The notes under the pieces: model-generated
What the model saw: the letters and a program-made list of their open reading frames with translations, nothing else
Told to the model about the DNA's origin: nothing
Databases searched by the model: none
Made by a program: the position numbers and the translations under genes
Shown: piece after piece, positions 17,022 through 25,328 of the stretch
How the letters are laid out: every line of letters starts with the position of its first letter
How positions within the stretch are numbered: position 1 is the stretch's first letter
Assembly (NCBI GenBank): GCA_964522215.1
Contig: CAZFVR010000002.1
Coordinates: forward strand, 83,073-147,072
Source: CAG-390 sp964522215
GTDB taxonomy: Bacteria > Bacillota > Clostridia > Oscillospirales > CAG-272
DNA: 64,000 nucleotides
Direction: 5' to 3'

Positions 17022-17181
17022 TCCAAATAAAGGATCAAGAGCGGCGGCTAATGTCGCACTCGCGGACATGCTCCGCGGCCCTAACACTTAAAAACAAGCC
17101 CGAAAGGGTGCTTGTTGGTCAAGTTGGCGCAATCCGAAAGGAAAATCCAAAAACGCCAACCAATAACCCACAGGAGGAAAA
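17022..17181 (+). other. Structured S10-L3 intergenic region
   Basis: Within this gap AACAAGC (17093-17099) can pair with GCTTGTT (17110-17116), and GTTGGCG (17123-17129) with CGCCAAC (17154-17160), the latter ending shortly before the rplC ribosome site. No gene is seen. It may be a regulatory RNA segment or a processing site. Confidence 0.35.
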
Positions 17182-17814
17182 ATGAAAAAGGGAATTATCG
17201 GTAAAAAGATCGGTATGACTCAGATCTTCGACGAAGTCGGAAATGTCGTACCGGTAACGGTGATTCAGGCAGGCCCCTGCGTTGTCGCACAGCGCAAGAC
17301 TGCCGAAAAGGACGGCTATGAGGCCGTACAGCTCGGTTTTATGGATGCAAAAGCAAAGCAGACCAATAAACCCGATGCGGGACACTTTGAAAAGAACGGA
17401 CTTGCGGTGAAACGCCACCTCAAGGAGTTCCGTCTTGACGATTGCTCGGCATATTCGGTCGGCGACGTCGTATCCGTCGAAACCTTCGCCGTAGGCGATA
17501 AGGTCGATGTAACCGGTACGACTAAGGGACACGGATACACCGGTGTTATCAAGAGATGGAATCACCACAAGCTCAGAATGACGCACGGCGTCGGCCCCGT
17601 ACACCGCGAAGTCGGTTCCATGGGTGCTAACTCCAGCCCGTCCCGCGTGTTCAAGAACAAGAAGATGGCAGGTCAGTACGGTCACGAACAGGTCACCATC
17701 CTTAATCTGAACGTAGTTAAGATCGACAAAGAGAACAACCTTATCGCCATCCGCGGAGCTATCCCCGGAGCCAAGGGCGGCATCGTGTTCCTCCGCGACT
17801 CGATCAAAGCATGA
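17182..17814 (+). CDS. rplC: Ribosomal protein uL3
   Basis: The 210-residue protein begins GIIGKKIGMTQIFDEVGNVV, the standard L3 N-terminus, and has the central loop segment THGVGPVHREVGSMGANSSP that reaches the peptidyl-transferase centre, then RVFKNKKMAGQYG. It is one of the first 23S rRNA-binding assembly proteins. CAGGAGG precedes the ATG. The next gene, rplD, starts 20 bases downstream. Confidence 0.97.
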   Translation: MKKGIIGKKIGMTQIFDEVGNVVPVTVIQAGPCVVAQRKTAEKDGYEAVQLGFMDAKAKQTNKPDAGHFEKNGLAVKRHLKEFRLDDCSAYSVGDVVSVETFAVGDKVDVTGTTKGHGYTGVIKRWNHHKLRMTHGVGPVHREVGSMGANSSPSRVFKNKKMAGQYGHEQVTILNLNVVKIDKENNLIAIRGAIPGAKGGIVFLRDSIKA

Positions 17815-17834
17815 GAGAGAAGGAGGATTAAGCA

Positions 17835-18521
17835 ATGCCTAGCGTAAAAGTTGTTGATATGACAGGCAAAGAGGTCGGCGAGATCGCTCTTTCCGAGAAG
17901 CTTTTCGGAGCTGAGGTATCCGAACCCGTTCTCCATGCCGCCGTCAGAGCATATCTGCTCAATCAGAGACAGGGCACTCAGTCCACTCTTACCCGCACCG
18001 AAGTTTCCGGTGGCGGAAAGAAGCCCTGGAGACAGAAAGGCACAGGACGCGCCCGTCAGGGTTCGACCCGTTCGCCCCAGTGGACACACGGTGGTGTCGC
18101 TCTCGGCCCGAAGCCCAGAGACTACCGCGTAACTCTTAACAAAAAGACACGCAGAGCCGCACTTGCAAGCGCGCTTTCCGCCAAGGTCGCCTCGGGTGAT
18201 CTTGTTATCCTGGATTCCGTAAAGCTTGACGGCTACAAGACCTCCGCAATGGTAAAGATGTTTGCTGCACTCGGATTTACCAAGGAAGTCACAAAGAATT
18301 ACAGGGAGAACGATGAGATCAAGACCCGTACCGCCAAGGTCGCGGAGAAGACTCTCCTGGTCCTTCCCGAGGTCGATAAGCTCGTAGTTAAGAGCTGCGA
18401 CAACATTCCCACAGCCGCGACCACACTTTACAGCACCCTGAGTGTTTATGACATTCTCAATGCTGAAAAGCTCGTTATGACTCGCGAGGCTGTACAGAAG
18501 CTTGAGGAGGTGTACGCATGA
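17835..18521 (+). CDS. rplD: Ribosomal protein uL4
   Basis: The 228-residue protein shows the L4 exit-tunnel loop GGGKKPWRQKGTGRARQGS followed by SPQWTHGGVALGPKPRDY. In other bacteria L4 also controls its own operon, so it is a candidate for feedback on the long S10 leader. AGGAGG precedes the ATG, and the stop overlaps the rplW start (ATGA), implying coupled translation. It is slightly longer than average (about 205 residues); an insertion near GFTKEVTKNYRENDEIKTRTAKV accounts for it. Confidence 0.97.
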   Translation: MPSVKVVDMTGKEVGEIALSEKLFGAEVSEPVLHAAVRAYLLNQRQGTQSTLTRTEVSGGGKKPWRQKGTGRARQGSTRSPQWTHGGVALGPKPRDYRVTLNKKTRRAALASALSAKVASGDLVILDSVKLDGYKTSAMVKMFAALGFTKEVTKNYRENDEIKTRTAKVAEKTLLVLPEVDKLVVKSCDNIPTAATTLYSTLSVYDILNAEKLVMTREAVQKLEEVYA

Positions 18522-18814
18522 AGAAAATGGTACAGGATATCATCATAAAGCCGGTCATCAGTGAAGCCGGTATGGATATGATGGATCAGAAGAAGTATGT
18601 TTTCAAGGTCATGACCAGCGCCACCAAGCCCGAGATCGCAAATGCGGTCGAGACCATGTTCGGCGTAAAAGTCGCCTCTGTCAACACCATCACGATGAAG
18701 CGCAAGCCCAAGAGACTCGGCGTACACTTTGGCTACACCTCCGAATGGAAGAAAGCCATTGTAACACTTACCCAAGACTCGAAGACGATCGCCTTCTTCG
18801 ACGGTATGAACTGA
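18518..18814 (+). CDS. rplW: Ribosomal protein uL23
   Basis: This 98-residue protein lies at the exit of the peptide tunnel and docks trigger factor and SRP. The family pattern IIKPVISEAGMDMM, YVFKVMTSATKPEIANAVE and VNTITMKRKPKRLG is present. It overlaps rplD by four bases. Confidence 0.96.
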   Translation: MKKMVQDIIIKPVISEAGMDMMDQKKYVFKVMTSATKPEIANAVETMFGVKVASVNTITMKRKPKRLGVHFGYTSEWKKAIVTLTQDSKTIAFFDGMN

Positions 18815-18834
18815 GAAAGTAGGAGGAGAAAGTA

Positions 18835-19665
18835 ATGCCTACGATCAAACTTAAACCCACAACTCCTTCGAGAAGACAAATGACACTGCCTACCTTTGAG
18901 GAGCTGACCAAGTTCAGCCCCGAAAAGAGCCTTGTCGTTATCAAGAAGAAGAACGCCGGCCGCAATGCGAACGGCAAGATCACCGTCCGTCACAGAGGCG
19001 GCGGTAACAAGCAGAAATATCGTATAATCGACTTCCGCCGTCAGAACGAGGCTCCCGCCAAGGTCATCGGCATCGAGTACGACCCCAACCGTACCGCATA
19101 CATCGCACTGCTTCAGACCGAGGCAGGTGAGAAGAGCTACGTCATCGCTCCTGTCGGACTTACCACCGGGGACACCGTCTACTGCGGTCCCGATGCCGAC
19201 ATCAAGCCCGGCAACACTCTCCCCATGGCGAATATCCCTGTTGGTACTGTTATCTATAACATCGAGCTTTACCCCGGCAAGGGCGGACAGCTCGTTCGTT
19301 CCGCCGGTGCTGCCGCACAGCTGATCTCCAAGGAGAACGGTGTGTGCCTCGTACGTCTTCCCTCCGGTGAGGTGAGACAGGTACGTCTTGAGTGCAAGGC
19401 TACCATCGGTCAGGTCGGCAATATCGAGCATGACACCGTTAAGCTCGGTAAGGCAGGTAAGACACGTCATCGTGGCTTCCGTCCTACCGTCCGCGGTTCG
19501 GTCATGAACCCCTGTGACCACCCTCACGGTGGTGGTGAAGGTAAGTCTCCGGTCGGACATCCCGGCCCGCTTACTCCTTGGGGCAAGCCTGCTCTCGGCT
19601 ATAAGACGAGAAATAAGAAGGCAAGAACCGAAAAGTTCATAGTAAAGCACAGAAACGCTAAGTAA
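18835..19665 (+). CDS. rplB: Ribosomal protein uL2
   Basis: The 276-residue protein is full length. It begins MPTIKLKPTTPSRRQMTLP and has the C-terminal signature HPHGGGEGKSPVGHPGP with the histidine near the peptidyl-transferase centre, then TPWGKPALGYKTR. L2 is required for subunit association and peptide bond formation. AGGAGGAG precedes the ATG. The C-terminal basic tail (KKARTEKFIVKHRNAK) is normal. Confidence 0.98.
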   Translation: MPTIKLKPTTPSRRQMTLPTFEELTKFSPEKSLVVIKKKNAGRNANGKITVRHRGGGNKQKYRIIDFRRQNEAPAKVIGIEYDPNRTAYIALLQTEAGEKSYVIAPVGLTTGDTVYCGPDADIKPGNTLPMANIPVGTVIYNIELYPGKGGQLVRSAGAAAQLISKENGVCLVRLPSGEVRQVRLECKATIGQVGNIEHDTVKLGKAGKTRHRGFRPTVRGSVMNPCDHPHGGGEGKSPVGHPGPLTPWGKPALGYKTRNKKARTEKFIVKHRNAK

Positions 19666-19678
19666 GGAGGGAATATAA

Positions 19679-19954
19679 ATGAGCAGAAGTCTTAAAAAGG
19701 CGCCTTTCGTAGAAAAGAAGCTCTACGACCGCATTTGCGCCATGAATGCAAAAAATGAGAAAAAGGTCATCAAGACCTGGTCCCGCGCTTCGGTCATATT
19801 CCCTGAATTCGTTGGTCACACGATCGCCGTTCACGACGGCCGCAAGCATGTTCCGGTATATGTTATCGAGGATATGGTCGGCCACAGACTCGGCGAGTTC
19901 GCCCCTACACGTCTTTTCAAGGGCCATTCCGGTTCTAAGACATCCAACAACTAA
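19679..19954 (+). CDS. rpsS: Ribosomal protein uS19
   Basis: The 91-residue protein begins SRSLKKAPFVEKKLYDRI and contains the S19 signature from TWSRASVIFPEFVGHTIAVH to GHRLGEFAPTRLFKGHSG. It binds 16S rRNA in the head next to S13. AAGGAGG precedes the ATG. Confidence 0.97.
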   Translation: MSRSLKKAPFVEKKLYDRICAMNAKNEKKVIKTWSRASVIFPEFVGHTIAVHDGRKHVPVYVIEDMVGHRLGEFAPTRLFKGHSGSKTSNN

Positions 19955-19971
19955 TGGAGGGTATGAGTACA

Positions 19972-20325
19972 ATGGAAGCAAAAGCTTATCTTAAATACGT
20001 GCGCATCTCTCCCCGCAAGGTAAAGATCGTGCTTGATCTTATCCGCGGCAAGGATGTAGATACCGCCATGGCAATACTGAAGCACACTCCCAAGGCTGCC
20101 TCCGAGGAGCTTATCAAGCTGCTCAAGAGCGCGGTAGCCAACGCAGACCACAACTTCCACATGGACACCGAGAAGCTTTATGTTTCGGAGTGCTTCGTGT
20201 GCCCCGGACCTACACTTAAGAGAATGATGCCCAGAGCCAAGGGCTCGGGCGACAGGATCCTTAAGAGAACGTCACATGTAACCCTTGCAGTCAAGGAAAG
20301 AGAAACCAAGGAGGTCAATGCGTAA
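19972..20325 (+). CDS. rplV: Ribosomal protein uL22
   Basis: The 117-residue protein starts MEAKAYLKYVRISPRKVKIV and carries the tunnel-loop end VGPGPTLKRMMPRAKGSGD in the variant VCPGPTLKRMMPRAKGSGD. The ATG at 19972 is chosen because GGAGG (19957-19961) is ten bases upstream; in-frame ATGs at 19954 and 19963 are before or too close to it. The stop overlaps the rpsC start by one base. Confidence 0.95.
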   Translation: MEAKAYLKYVRISPRKVKIVLDLIRGKDVDTAMAILKHTPKAASEELIKLLKSAVANADHNFHMDTEKLYVSECFVCPGPTLKRMMPRAKGSGDRILKRTSHVTLAVKERETKEVNA

Positions 20326-21197
20326 TGGGACAGAAAGTTAATCCTCACGGCCTTCGTGTGGGCGTGATCAAGGACTGGGATTCAAGATGGTGCGTAAAGG
20401 ATGAGGTCTTTGGAGACGTTCTCGTTTCCGACTACAACATCCGTAAGCTCCTCAAGACCGAGCTGCAGAAGGCGGGCGTCCCGAAGATCGAGATCGAACG
20501 CGATCAGTACAAGGTCAAAGTTTATATCCACTGCGCGAAGCCGGGTCTTGTGATCGGCCGCGGCGGTGAAAATATCGAGGTCCTTAAGGCGAAGGTAGAA
20601 AAGCTCGTCGGTAAGGATCAGAGCGGTAAGCAGATCCCCGTGTCTCTCAACGTTGTTGAGATCCGCAACCCCGACCTCAACGCACAGCTCGTCGCCGAGA
20701 ATATCGCCGGCCAGCTTGAGGGCCGTGTTGCCTTCCGTCGCGCCATGAAGATGGCTATCCGCAACACCATGAGACTTGGTGCACGCGGTATAAAGATCTC
20801 CTGCGGCGGTCGTCTGGGCGGCGCCGAGATCGCTCGTACCGAGCACTATCACGAGGGCACCATCCCGCTGCAGACCCTCCGTGCCGACATCGACTACGGC
20901 TTTTGGGAGGCCAATACCACCTATGGTAAGGTCGGTGTTAAGGTCTGGATCTACAACGGCGAGGTCCTGAATGCCGCAGGCGCTAACCGTGAGCGCCGCG
21001 AGCGCAGAAATGACGGCCGCGACAACCGCGGCGATCGCAGAAACGGCGGACGTAATGACCGTCGCGGCGACCGCAGAAACGGCGGAGCACCCCGTTCCGG
21101 CGGCAACAACAACTTCCGCGGTAATGGTAATCGTTCCCCGAGACCTCAGTCCGGTGACCGTGCACCCAGAGAAGCGAGAGAAGGGGGCAAGAAATAA
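20325..21197 (+). CDS. rpsC: Ribosomal protein uS3 with a long Arg/Asn/Gly-rich tail
   Basis: Residues 1 to about 215 are a normal S3: GQKVNPHGLRVGVIKDWDSR, the KH domain with PGLVIGRGGENIEVLK, and GRLGGAEIARTEHYHEGTIP with TLRADIDYGFWEANTTYGK. S3 lies at the mRNA entry site and helps unwind mRNA. The remaining 75 residues (from about 20973) are unusual: repeats of RxNGGRNDRRGDRR type, then GGNNNFRGNGNRSPRPQSGD, a disordered RGG-like extension absent from the usual 210-230-residue protein. Base composition does not change abruptly. rplP follows with a one-base overlap. Confidence 0.96.
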   Translation: MGQKVNPHGLRVGVIKDWDSRWCVKDEVFGDVLVSDYNIRKLLKTELQKAGVPKIEIERDQYKVKVYIHCAKPGLVIGRGGENIEVLKAKVEKLVGKDQSGKQIPVSLNVVEIRNPDLNAQLVAENIAGQLEGRVAFRRAMKMAIRNTMRLGARGIKISCGGRLGGAEIARTEHYHEGTIPLQTLRADIDYGFWEANTTYGKVGVKVWIYNGEVLNAAGANRERRERRNDGRDNRGDRRNGGRNDRRGDRRNGGAPRSGGNNNFRGNGNRSPRPQSGDRAPREAREGGKK

Positions 21198-21622
21198 TGT
21201 TAATGCCTAAGAGAGTTAAGTTCCGCCGTGTCCAGCGCGGCAGACTTAAAGGTAAAGCCACAAGAGGCAACACCGTGACCTACGGTGAGTACGGACTTAT
21301 GGCTCTCGAGCCCGCATGGATAACCAGTGCGCAGATCGAGGCTGCCCGTATTGCTATGACACGTTACATCAAGCGTGGCGGTAATGTTTGGACCAAGATC
21401 TTCCCCGACAAGCCCATCACCGAGAAGCCCGCCGAGACCCGAATGGGTTCCGGTAAAGGTTCACCCGAGTATTGGGTAGCCGTGGTTAAGCCCGGACGCG
21501 TTATGTTTGAAATGAGCGGCGTCTCGGAGGAGGATGCAAAGGAAGCTATGCGTCTTGCGTCGCACAAGCTGCCTATCAAGTGCAAATTCGTTAAAAAGGC
21601 GGACGAGGAGGTATCGCAGTGA
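21197..21622 (+). CDS. rplP: Ribosomal protein uL16
   Basis: The 141-residue protein begins MLMPKRVKFRRVQRGRLKGK and contains RGGNVWTKIFPDKPITEKPAETRMGSGKG in pieces (TRMGSGKGSPEYWVAVVKPG is the signature). L16 helps shape the A site. The start overlaps the rpsC stop; the stop overlaps the GTG of rpmC. Confidence 0.97.
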   Translation: MLMPKRVKFRRVQRGRLKGKATRGNTVTYGEYGLMALEPAWITSAQIEAARIAMTRYIKRGGNVWTKIFPDKPITEKPAETRMGSGKGSPEYWVAVVKPGRVMFEMSGVSEEDAKEAMRLASHKLPIKCKFVKKADEEVSQ

Positions 21623-21816
21623 AAATCAGCGAGATCAGAGAGATGACTTCTGAGCAGCTCGAAGCAAAGCTCAAGGAGTTAAAGGAAGAACTGTTCAACC
21701 TCCGCTTCCAGCTTGCTATCAACCAGCTGGAGAACACCAACCGAATCGGTGAAGTGAAAAAGGATATCGCCCGCGTGATGACCGTTCTTAATGATAAGAA
21801 CGCGAAGAACGCATAA
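21619..21816 (+). CDS. rpmC: Ribosomal protein uL29
   Basis: The 65-residue helical protein reads KISEIREMTSEQLEAKLKEL and EELFNLRFQLAINQLENTNR, standard L29. It uses a GTG start (21619-21621) inside the rplP stop region with GAGGAGG upstream, so translation is coupled to rplP. Confidence 0.96.
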   Translation: MKISEIREMTSEQLEAKLKELKEELFNLRFQLAINQLENTNRIGEVKKDIARVMTVLNDKNAKNA

Positions 21817-21835
21817 GCGTATGGGAGGCAGAATC

Positions 21836-22093
21836 ATGGAAGAAAGAAACCTCAGAAAGACCCGCGTCGGAATCGTTGTCAGCGATAAGATGGACAAGAC
21901 GATCACTGTCGCCATCGAAGATAACGTAAGACACCCGATCTACGGCAAGATCATCAAGCGTACGCTCAAGGTTCATGCTCATGACGAGAACAATGAGTGC
22001 GGCATAGGTGATAAGGTCAGCATCATGGAAACACGTCCTCTTTCCAAAACAAAGAGATGGCGTTTGGTCTCCGTGGTGGAAAAAGCCAAATAA
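21836..22093 (+). CDS. rpsQ: Ribosomal protein uS17
   Basis: The 85-residue OB-fold protein contains RKTRVGIVVSDKMDKTITVA and the closing PLSKTKRWRLVSVVEKAK. The ATG at 21836 is preceded by GGGAGG; in-frame starts further upstream overlap the rpmC gene and have no site. Confidence 0.96.
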   Translation: MEERNLRKTRVGIVVSDKMDKTITVAIEDNVRHPIYGKIIKRTLKVHAHDENNECGIGDKVSIMETRPLSKTKRWRLVSVVEKAK

Positions 22094-22160
22094 TCAGCAC
22101 ACATTGTATGCGAAACAGTAGATACGTCAAAAATCGTATTGAATCAGGAGGAAACGCAAA

Positions 22161-22529
22161 GTGATACAGCAGGAATCAAGGATGAAGGTCGCCGATAACA
22201 CCGGCGCCAAAGAGCTCCTTTGCATCCGCGTTCTCGGCGGTACCGGCCGCAGATATGCCGGTGTTGGCGATGTAGTAGTTGCCACCGTTAAAAAAGCGGC
22301 TCCCGGCGGCATGGTCAAAAAGGGCGATGTCGTTAAGGCCGTTATCGTAAGGACCACACACGGTATTCAGCGTGCGGACGGTTCTTATGTAAGATTTGAT
22401 GAAAACGCGGCTGTTATTATCAAGGACGATAAAACACCTACAGGCACACGTATATTTGGGCCGGTAGCAAGAGAACTTCGCGAGCGTCAGTATCTTAAGA
22501 TACTCTCCCTCGCACCCGAAGTACTGTAA
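22161..22529 (+). CDS. rplN: Ribosomal protein uL14
   Basis: The 122-residue protein starts with GTG (22161) after AGGAGG and reads MIQQESRMKVADNTGAKELL, then GDVVVATVKKAAPGGMVKKGD and the L14 signature GTRIFGPVARELRERQYLKI. It sits at the subunit interface. Confidence 0.97.
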   Translation: MIQQESRMKVADNTGAKELLCIRVLGGTGRRYAGVGDVVVATVKKAAPGGMVKKGDVVKAVIVRTTHGIQRADGSYVRFDENAAVIIKDDKTPTGTRIFGPVARELRERQYLKILSLAPEVL

Positions 22530-22544
22530 AAGGAGGAAGAAATA

Positions 22545-22874
22545 ATGAATATCAAAACAGGAGATACCGTTGTTCTTCTTACCGGTAAGTACGAGGAAAA
22601 GAAGGACGGCAACGGAAAGCTTTTGACCCACAAGGTCATCGCTGTCTCTCCCAAGGAGGACAAGGTGATCGTTGAGGGTGTCAACAGGATCCGCAAGCAT
22701 GTAAAGCCCCGCAGACAGGGTGATACAGGCGGGATCATCGATGCCGAGGGCGCTGTTTATGCTTGCAAGGTACAGCTTTACTGCTCTGCTTGCGGCAAGG
22801 GCGTCAGAGTAAAATCCGCCGTTAAGGACGGCAAAAAGGTCCGCGTTTGTGCAAAATGCGGCAAAGAAATCTGA
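22545..22874 (+). CDS. rplX: Ribosomal protein uL24
   Basis: This 109-residue KOW-domain protein reads MNIKTGDTVVLLTGKYEEKK, VIVEGVNRIRKHVKPRRQGD and ends in a four-cysteine region (CSACGKGVRVK...CAKCGKEI) that should bind zinc, a C-terminal ribbon found in many but not all L24 proteins. AAAGGAGG precedes the ATG. Confidence 0.96.
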   Translation: MNIKTGDTVVLLTGKYEEKKDGNGKLLTHKVIAVSPKEDKVIVEGVNRIRKHVKPRRQGDTGGIIDAEGAVYACKVQLYCSACGKGVRVKSAVKDGKKVRVCAKCGKEI

Positions 22875-22888
22875 GGAGGGAATTGACA

Positions 22889-23443
22889 ATGGCTGAATAT
22901 ACGGTTAGACTTAAGGACCTCTACAGAGGCGAGGTAGCCCCCGCTCTTCAGAAGAAATTCCAGTACAAGAGCTCCATGCAGATCCCCAAGCTCGACAAGG
23001 TAGTTCTCAATGTCGGCTGCGGCGATGCAAGAGAAAACTCCAAGGCTATCGACAGTGTTATAGCTGATCTCACACTCATCACCGGCCAGAAGGCAGTTCC
23101 CACTTACGCCCGTAAGTCGGTCGCTAACTTCAAGGTCCGTGAGGGCATGAAGATCGGTGCCAAGGTCACCCTTCGCGGCGACAGAATGTACGAGTTCGTT
23201 GACAAGCTCTTCAACTTCGCACTTCCCCGCGTTCGTGACTTCAAGGGCATCAACCCCAACGCGTTCGACGGCAGAGGCAACTACTCCCTCGGACTCAAGG
23301 AGCAGCTCATATTCCCCGAGATCGAGTACGATAAGGTCGACAAGATCCGCGGTATGGACATCTGCTTCGTAACAACTGCACAGACCGACGAGGAAGCCCG
23401 CGAGCTGCTTAAGGCTATGGGCGCTCCCTTTGCGGCAAACTAA
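22889..23443 (+). CDS. rplE: Ribosomal protein uL5
   Basis: The 184-residue protein contacts 5S rRNA and P-site tRNA. Seen are VPAxxK-like N-terminus, NVGCGDARENSKAIDSVIAD, ITGQKAVPTYARKSVANFK and LRGDRMYEFVDKLFNFALPR. The ATG at 22889 follows GAGGAGGG; the frame runs upstream into rplX without a site. Confidence 0.97.
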   Translation: MAEYTVRLKDLYRGEVAPALQKKFQYKSSMQIPKLDKVVLNVGCGDARENSKAIDSVIADLTLITGQKAVPTYARKSVANFKVREGMKIGAKVTLRGDRMYEFVDKLFNFALPRVRDFKGINPNAFDGRGNYSLGLKEQLIFPEIEYDKVDKIRGMDICFVTTAQTDEEARELLKAMGAPFAAN

Positions 23444-23459
23444 TAGGAGGTAAGGTAAA

Positions 23460-23645
23460 ATGGCGAAAAAGTCAATGATCATCAAACAGCAGAGAGAGCC
23501 CAAGTTCTCTACTCGCCGTTACAACCGCTGCAAGATCTGCGGTCGTCCTCACGCTTATCTCCGCAAATACGGGATCTGCCGTATCTGCTTCCGTAATCTT
23601 GCCTACAAGGGCGAGATCCCGGGCGTAAGAAAGGCATCCTGGTAA
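23460..23645 (+). CDS. rpsZ: Ribosomal protein uS14, zinc-binding type Z
   Basis: The 61-residue protein has the two CxxC pairs of type-Z S14 (CKICGRPHAYLRKYGICRIC, cysteines 24, 27, 40 and 43), which bind zinc. Such short zinc-bearing S14 is usual in Gram-positive bacteria. TAGGAGG precedes the ATG. A long untranslated gap follows before rpsH. Confidence 0.97.
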   Translation: MAKKSMIIKQQREPKFSTRRYNRCKICGRPHAYLRKYGICRICFRNLAYKGEIPGVRKASW

Positions 23646-23900
23646 TTGCCAAGCTCACCGAAAGGCGACGGTAAAGCGTCCGCAGGATCCCTACCGAAGG
23701 TCGCAGGTCATTATCTGTAAGCCGCAGGGCAGAGGAGAGCGAGCCGTTTACCGTCAACACTCGGGAGAGCGAAAGCTGTGACCCGTTAAACCCCACACTA
23801 TCGGAAGGAAATCAAGCTACGTGCCCGATTTAACCGCCGATACGCCGCCGTGGACGCACGGCAGCAAGATATTTTGAACTTGCAATGGAGGAAAAAAGCA
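23646..23900 (+). other. Structured S14-S8 intergenic region
   Basis: This 255-base gap inside an otherwise tight operon has no supportable gene. A 9-bp helix can form between GACGGTAAA (23667-23675) and TTTACCGTC (23747-23755), enclosing about 70 bases with further GC-rich repeats. It ends just before the rpsH ribosome site (GGAGG), where an S8-responsive element could act. Function is inferred. Confidence 0.4.
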
Positions 23901-24299
23901 ATGCAAATGTCAGACGTAATTGCCGATATGCTCACAAGGATCAGAAACGCGAATGATGCAAAGCACGCGACTGTGGACATTCCGGCATCCAACATGAAAA
24001 AGGCTATCGCCGAGATACTGGTCAACGAGGGCTATGTAAAGAGCTTCGAGACCATCGAGGACGGTAAGCAGGGCGTTATCCGTATCACGCTCAAGTATCA
24101 GGGCAACAAGCAGAAGGTACTTCGCGGTATTCGCAGAGTATCCAAGCCCGGCCTGCGTATCTACGCAAGCTGCGATGATATGCCCCGCGTAATGAACGGA
24201 CTCGGCATCGCCATCGTATCCACCTCAAAGGGCATCATGACCGACAAACAGGCTCGCAGAGAGAATGTTGGCGGCGAAGTGCTTGCCTTTGTATGGTGA
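23901..24299 (+). CDS. rpsH: Ribosomal protein uS8
   Basis: The 132-residue protein reads MQMSDVIADMLTRIRNANDA, SNMKKAIAEILVNEGYVK and the C-terminal STSKGIMTDKQARRENVGGE, typical S8. It binds 16S helix 21 and in other bacteria represses the spc operon by binding mRNA. The ATG at 23901 follows GGAGG by normal spacing; in-frame upstream starts to 23850 are not preceded by one. Confidence 0.96.
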   Translation: MQMSDVIADMLTRIRNANDAKHATVDIPASNMKKAIAEILVNEGYVKSFETIEDGKQGVIRITLKYQGNKQKVLRGIRRVSKPGLRIYASCDDMPRVMNGLGIAIVSTSKGIMTDKQARRENVGGEVLAFVW

Positions 24300-24315
24300 G
24301 TAAGGAGGCAGAGAT

Positions 24316-24885
24316 ATGTCAAGAATAGGAAGAATGCCCATTGTTATTCCCGCCGGTGTTACAGTCACCGTTGGTGAGGATAATCTCGTTACGGTAAAGG
24401 GCCCCCGCGCCACTCTTACCGAAAAAGTAAGCCCCAGAATGCAGCTCACGATCGAGGGCAACGTCCTTCACGTTACCCGCCCCACTGATGAGAAAGAGGA
24501 CAGAAGCCTTCATGGTCTTACCCGCACCCTTGTTAACAACATGGTCGTTGGTGTTACAGATGGTTATGCCAAGACTCTTGAGGTCATCGGTACAGGTTAC
24601 AGAGCTACAATGCAGGGCAAGAACCTTCTGCTTTATGTAGGCCACTCACTGGTCAACGGTATGCCCCAGCAGGCACTTACCATTGCACAGCCCGAGGGCA
24701 TCACCTTTGAGGTCAACGAAAAGGTAGTTCCCATTACGATCGTCGTAAAGGGTGCAGACAAGCAGTTGGTAGGTCAGACCGCCGCAGTTATCCGCGGTAA
24801 GAGACCCCCCGAGCCCTATCACGGCAAGGGCATCCGCTATGCCGGTGAAAAGGTTCGCCGCAAAGCCGGTAAGACCGGTAAATAA
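24316..24885 (+). CDS. rplF: Ribosomal protein uL6
   Basis: The 189-residue protein begins SRIGRMPIVIPAGVTVTVGE and ends KRPPEPYHGKGIRYAGEKVR, the L6 signature. It lies near the sarcin-ricin loop. AAGGAGG precedes the ATG. Confidence 0.97.
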   Translation: MSRIGRMPIVIPAGVTVTVGEDNLVTVKGPRATLTEKVSPRMQLTIEGNVLHVTRPTDEKEDRSLHGLTRTLVNNMVVGVTDGYAKTLEVIGTGYRATMQGKNLLLYVGHSLVNGMPQQALTIAQPEGITFEVNEKVVPITIVVKGADKQLVGQTAAVIRGKRPPEPYHGKGIRYAGEKVRRKAGKTGK

Positions 24886-24903
24886 TGAAAGGAGTGAGCA
24901 CAG

Positions 24904-25260
24904 ATGGTTTCCAAAAAGAATAAAAATGCTGCCCGTCTTAAAAGACATATTCGGGTCAGAGCCAAGATCTCGGGCACAACAGAGCGCCCGCGTTTGGCTG
25001 TGTATCGCTCAAATGCAAACATTTCCGCTCAGATCATTGATGACGTCAAGGGCGTAACTCTTGCCGCTGCATCTTCTTACGAGAAGGGCTTTGAGGGCGG
25101 AAGCAACAAGGAAGCTGCAAAGCTTGTCGGCAAGGCTCTTGCTGAGAGAGCAGCTGCTAAGGGTATCACCGAAGTCGTATTCGACCGCGGCGGCTATCTT
25201 TATCACGGACGTGTATCGGAACTGGCTGAGGGCGCTCGCGAGGGCGGCCTGAAGTTCTGA
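24904..25260 (+). CDS. rplR: Ribosomal protein uL18
   Basis: The 118-residue 5S rRNA-binding protein shows RLKRHIRVRAKISGTTERPR, LAVYRSNANISAQIIDDVKG and VVFDRGGYLYHGRVSELAEG. AAAGGAG precedes the ATG. Confidence 0.97.
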   Translation: MVSKKNKNAARLKRHIRVRAKISGTTERPRLAVYRSNANISAQIIDDVKGVTLAAASSYEKGFEGGSNKEAAKLVGKALAERAAAKGITEVVFDRGGYLYHGRVSELAEGAREGGLKF

Positions 25261-25328
25261 GCCTTTTGGCTGATTCCGGTTTATACACTGTTCAACTAAT
25301 TGATAATTGAACATTCAAGGAGAAAACT

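Noticed and set aside
18733..19650. A 305-codon frame on the minus strand opposite rplW-rplB
   Set aside because: Same reason: it is opposite certain ribosomal protein genes and has no support of its own.
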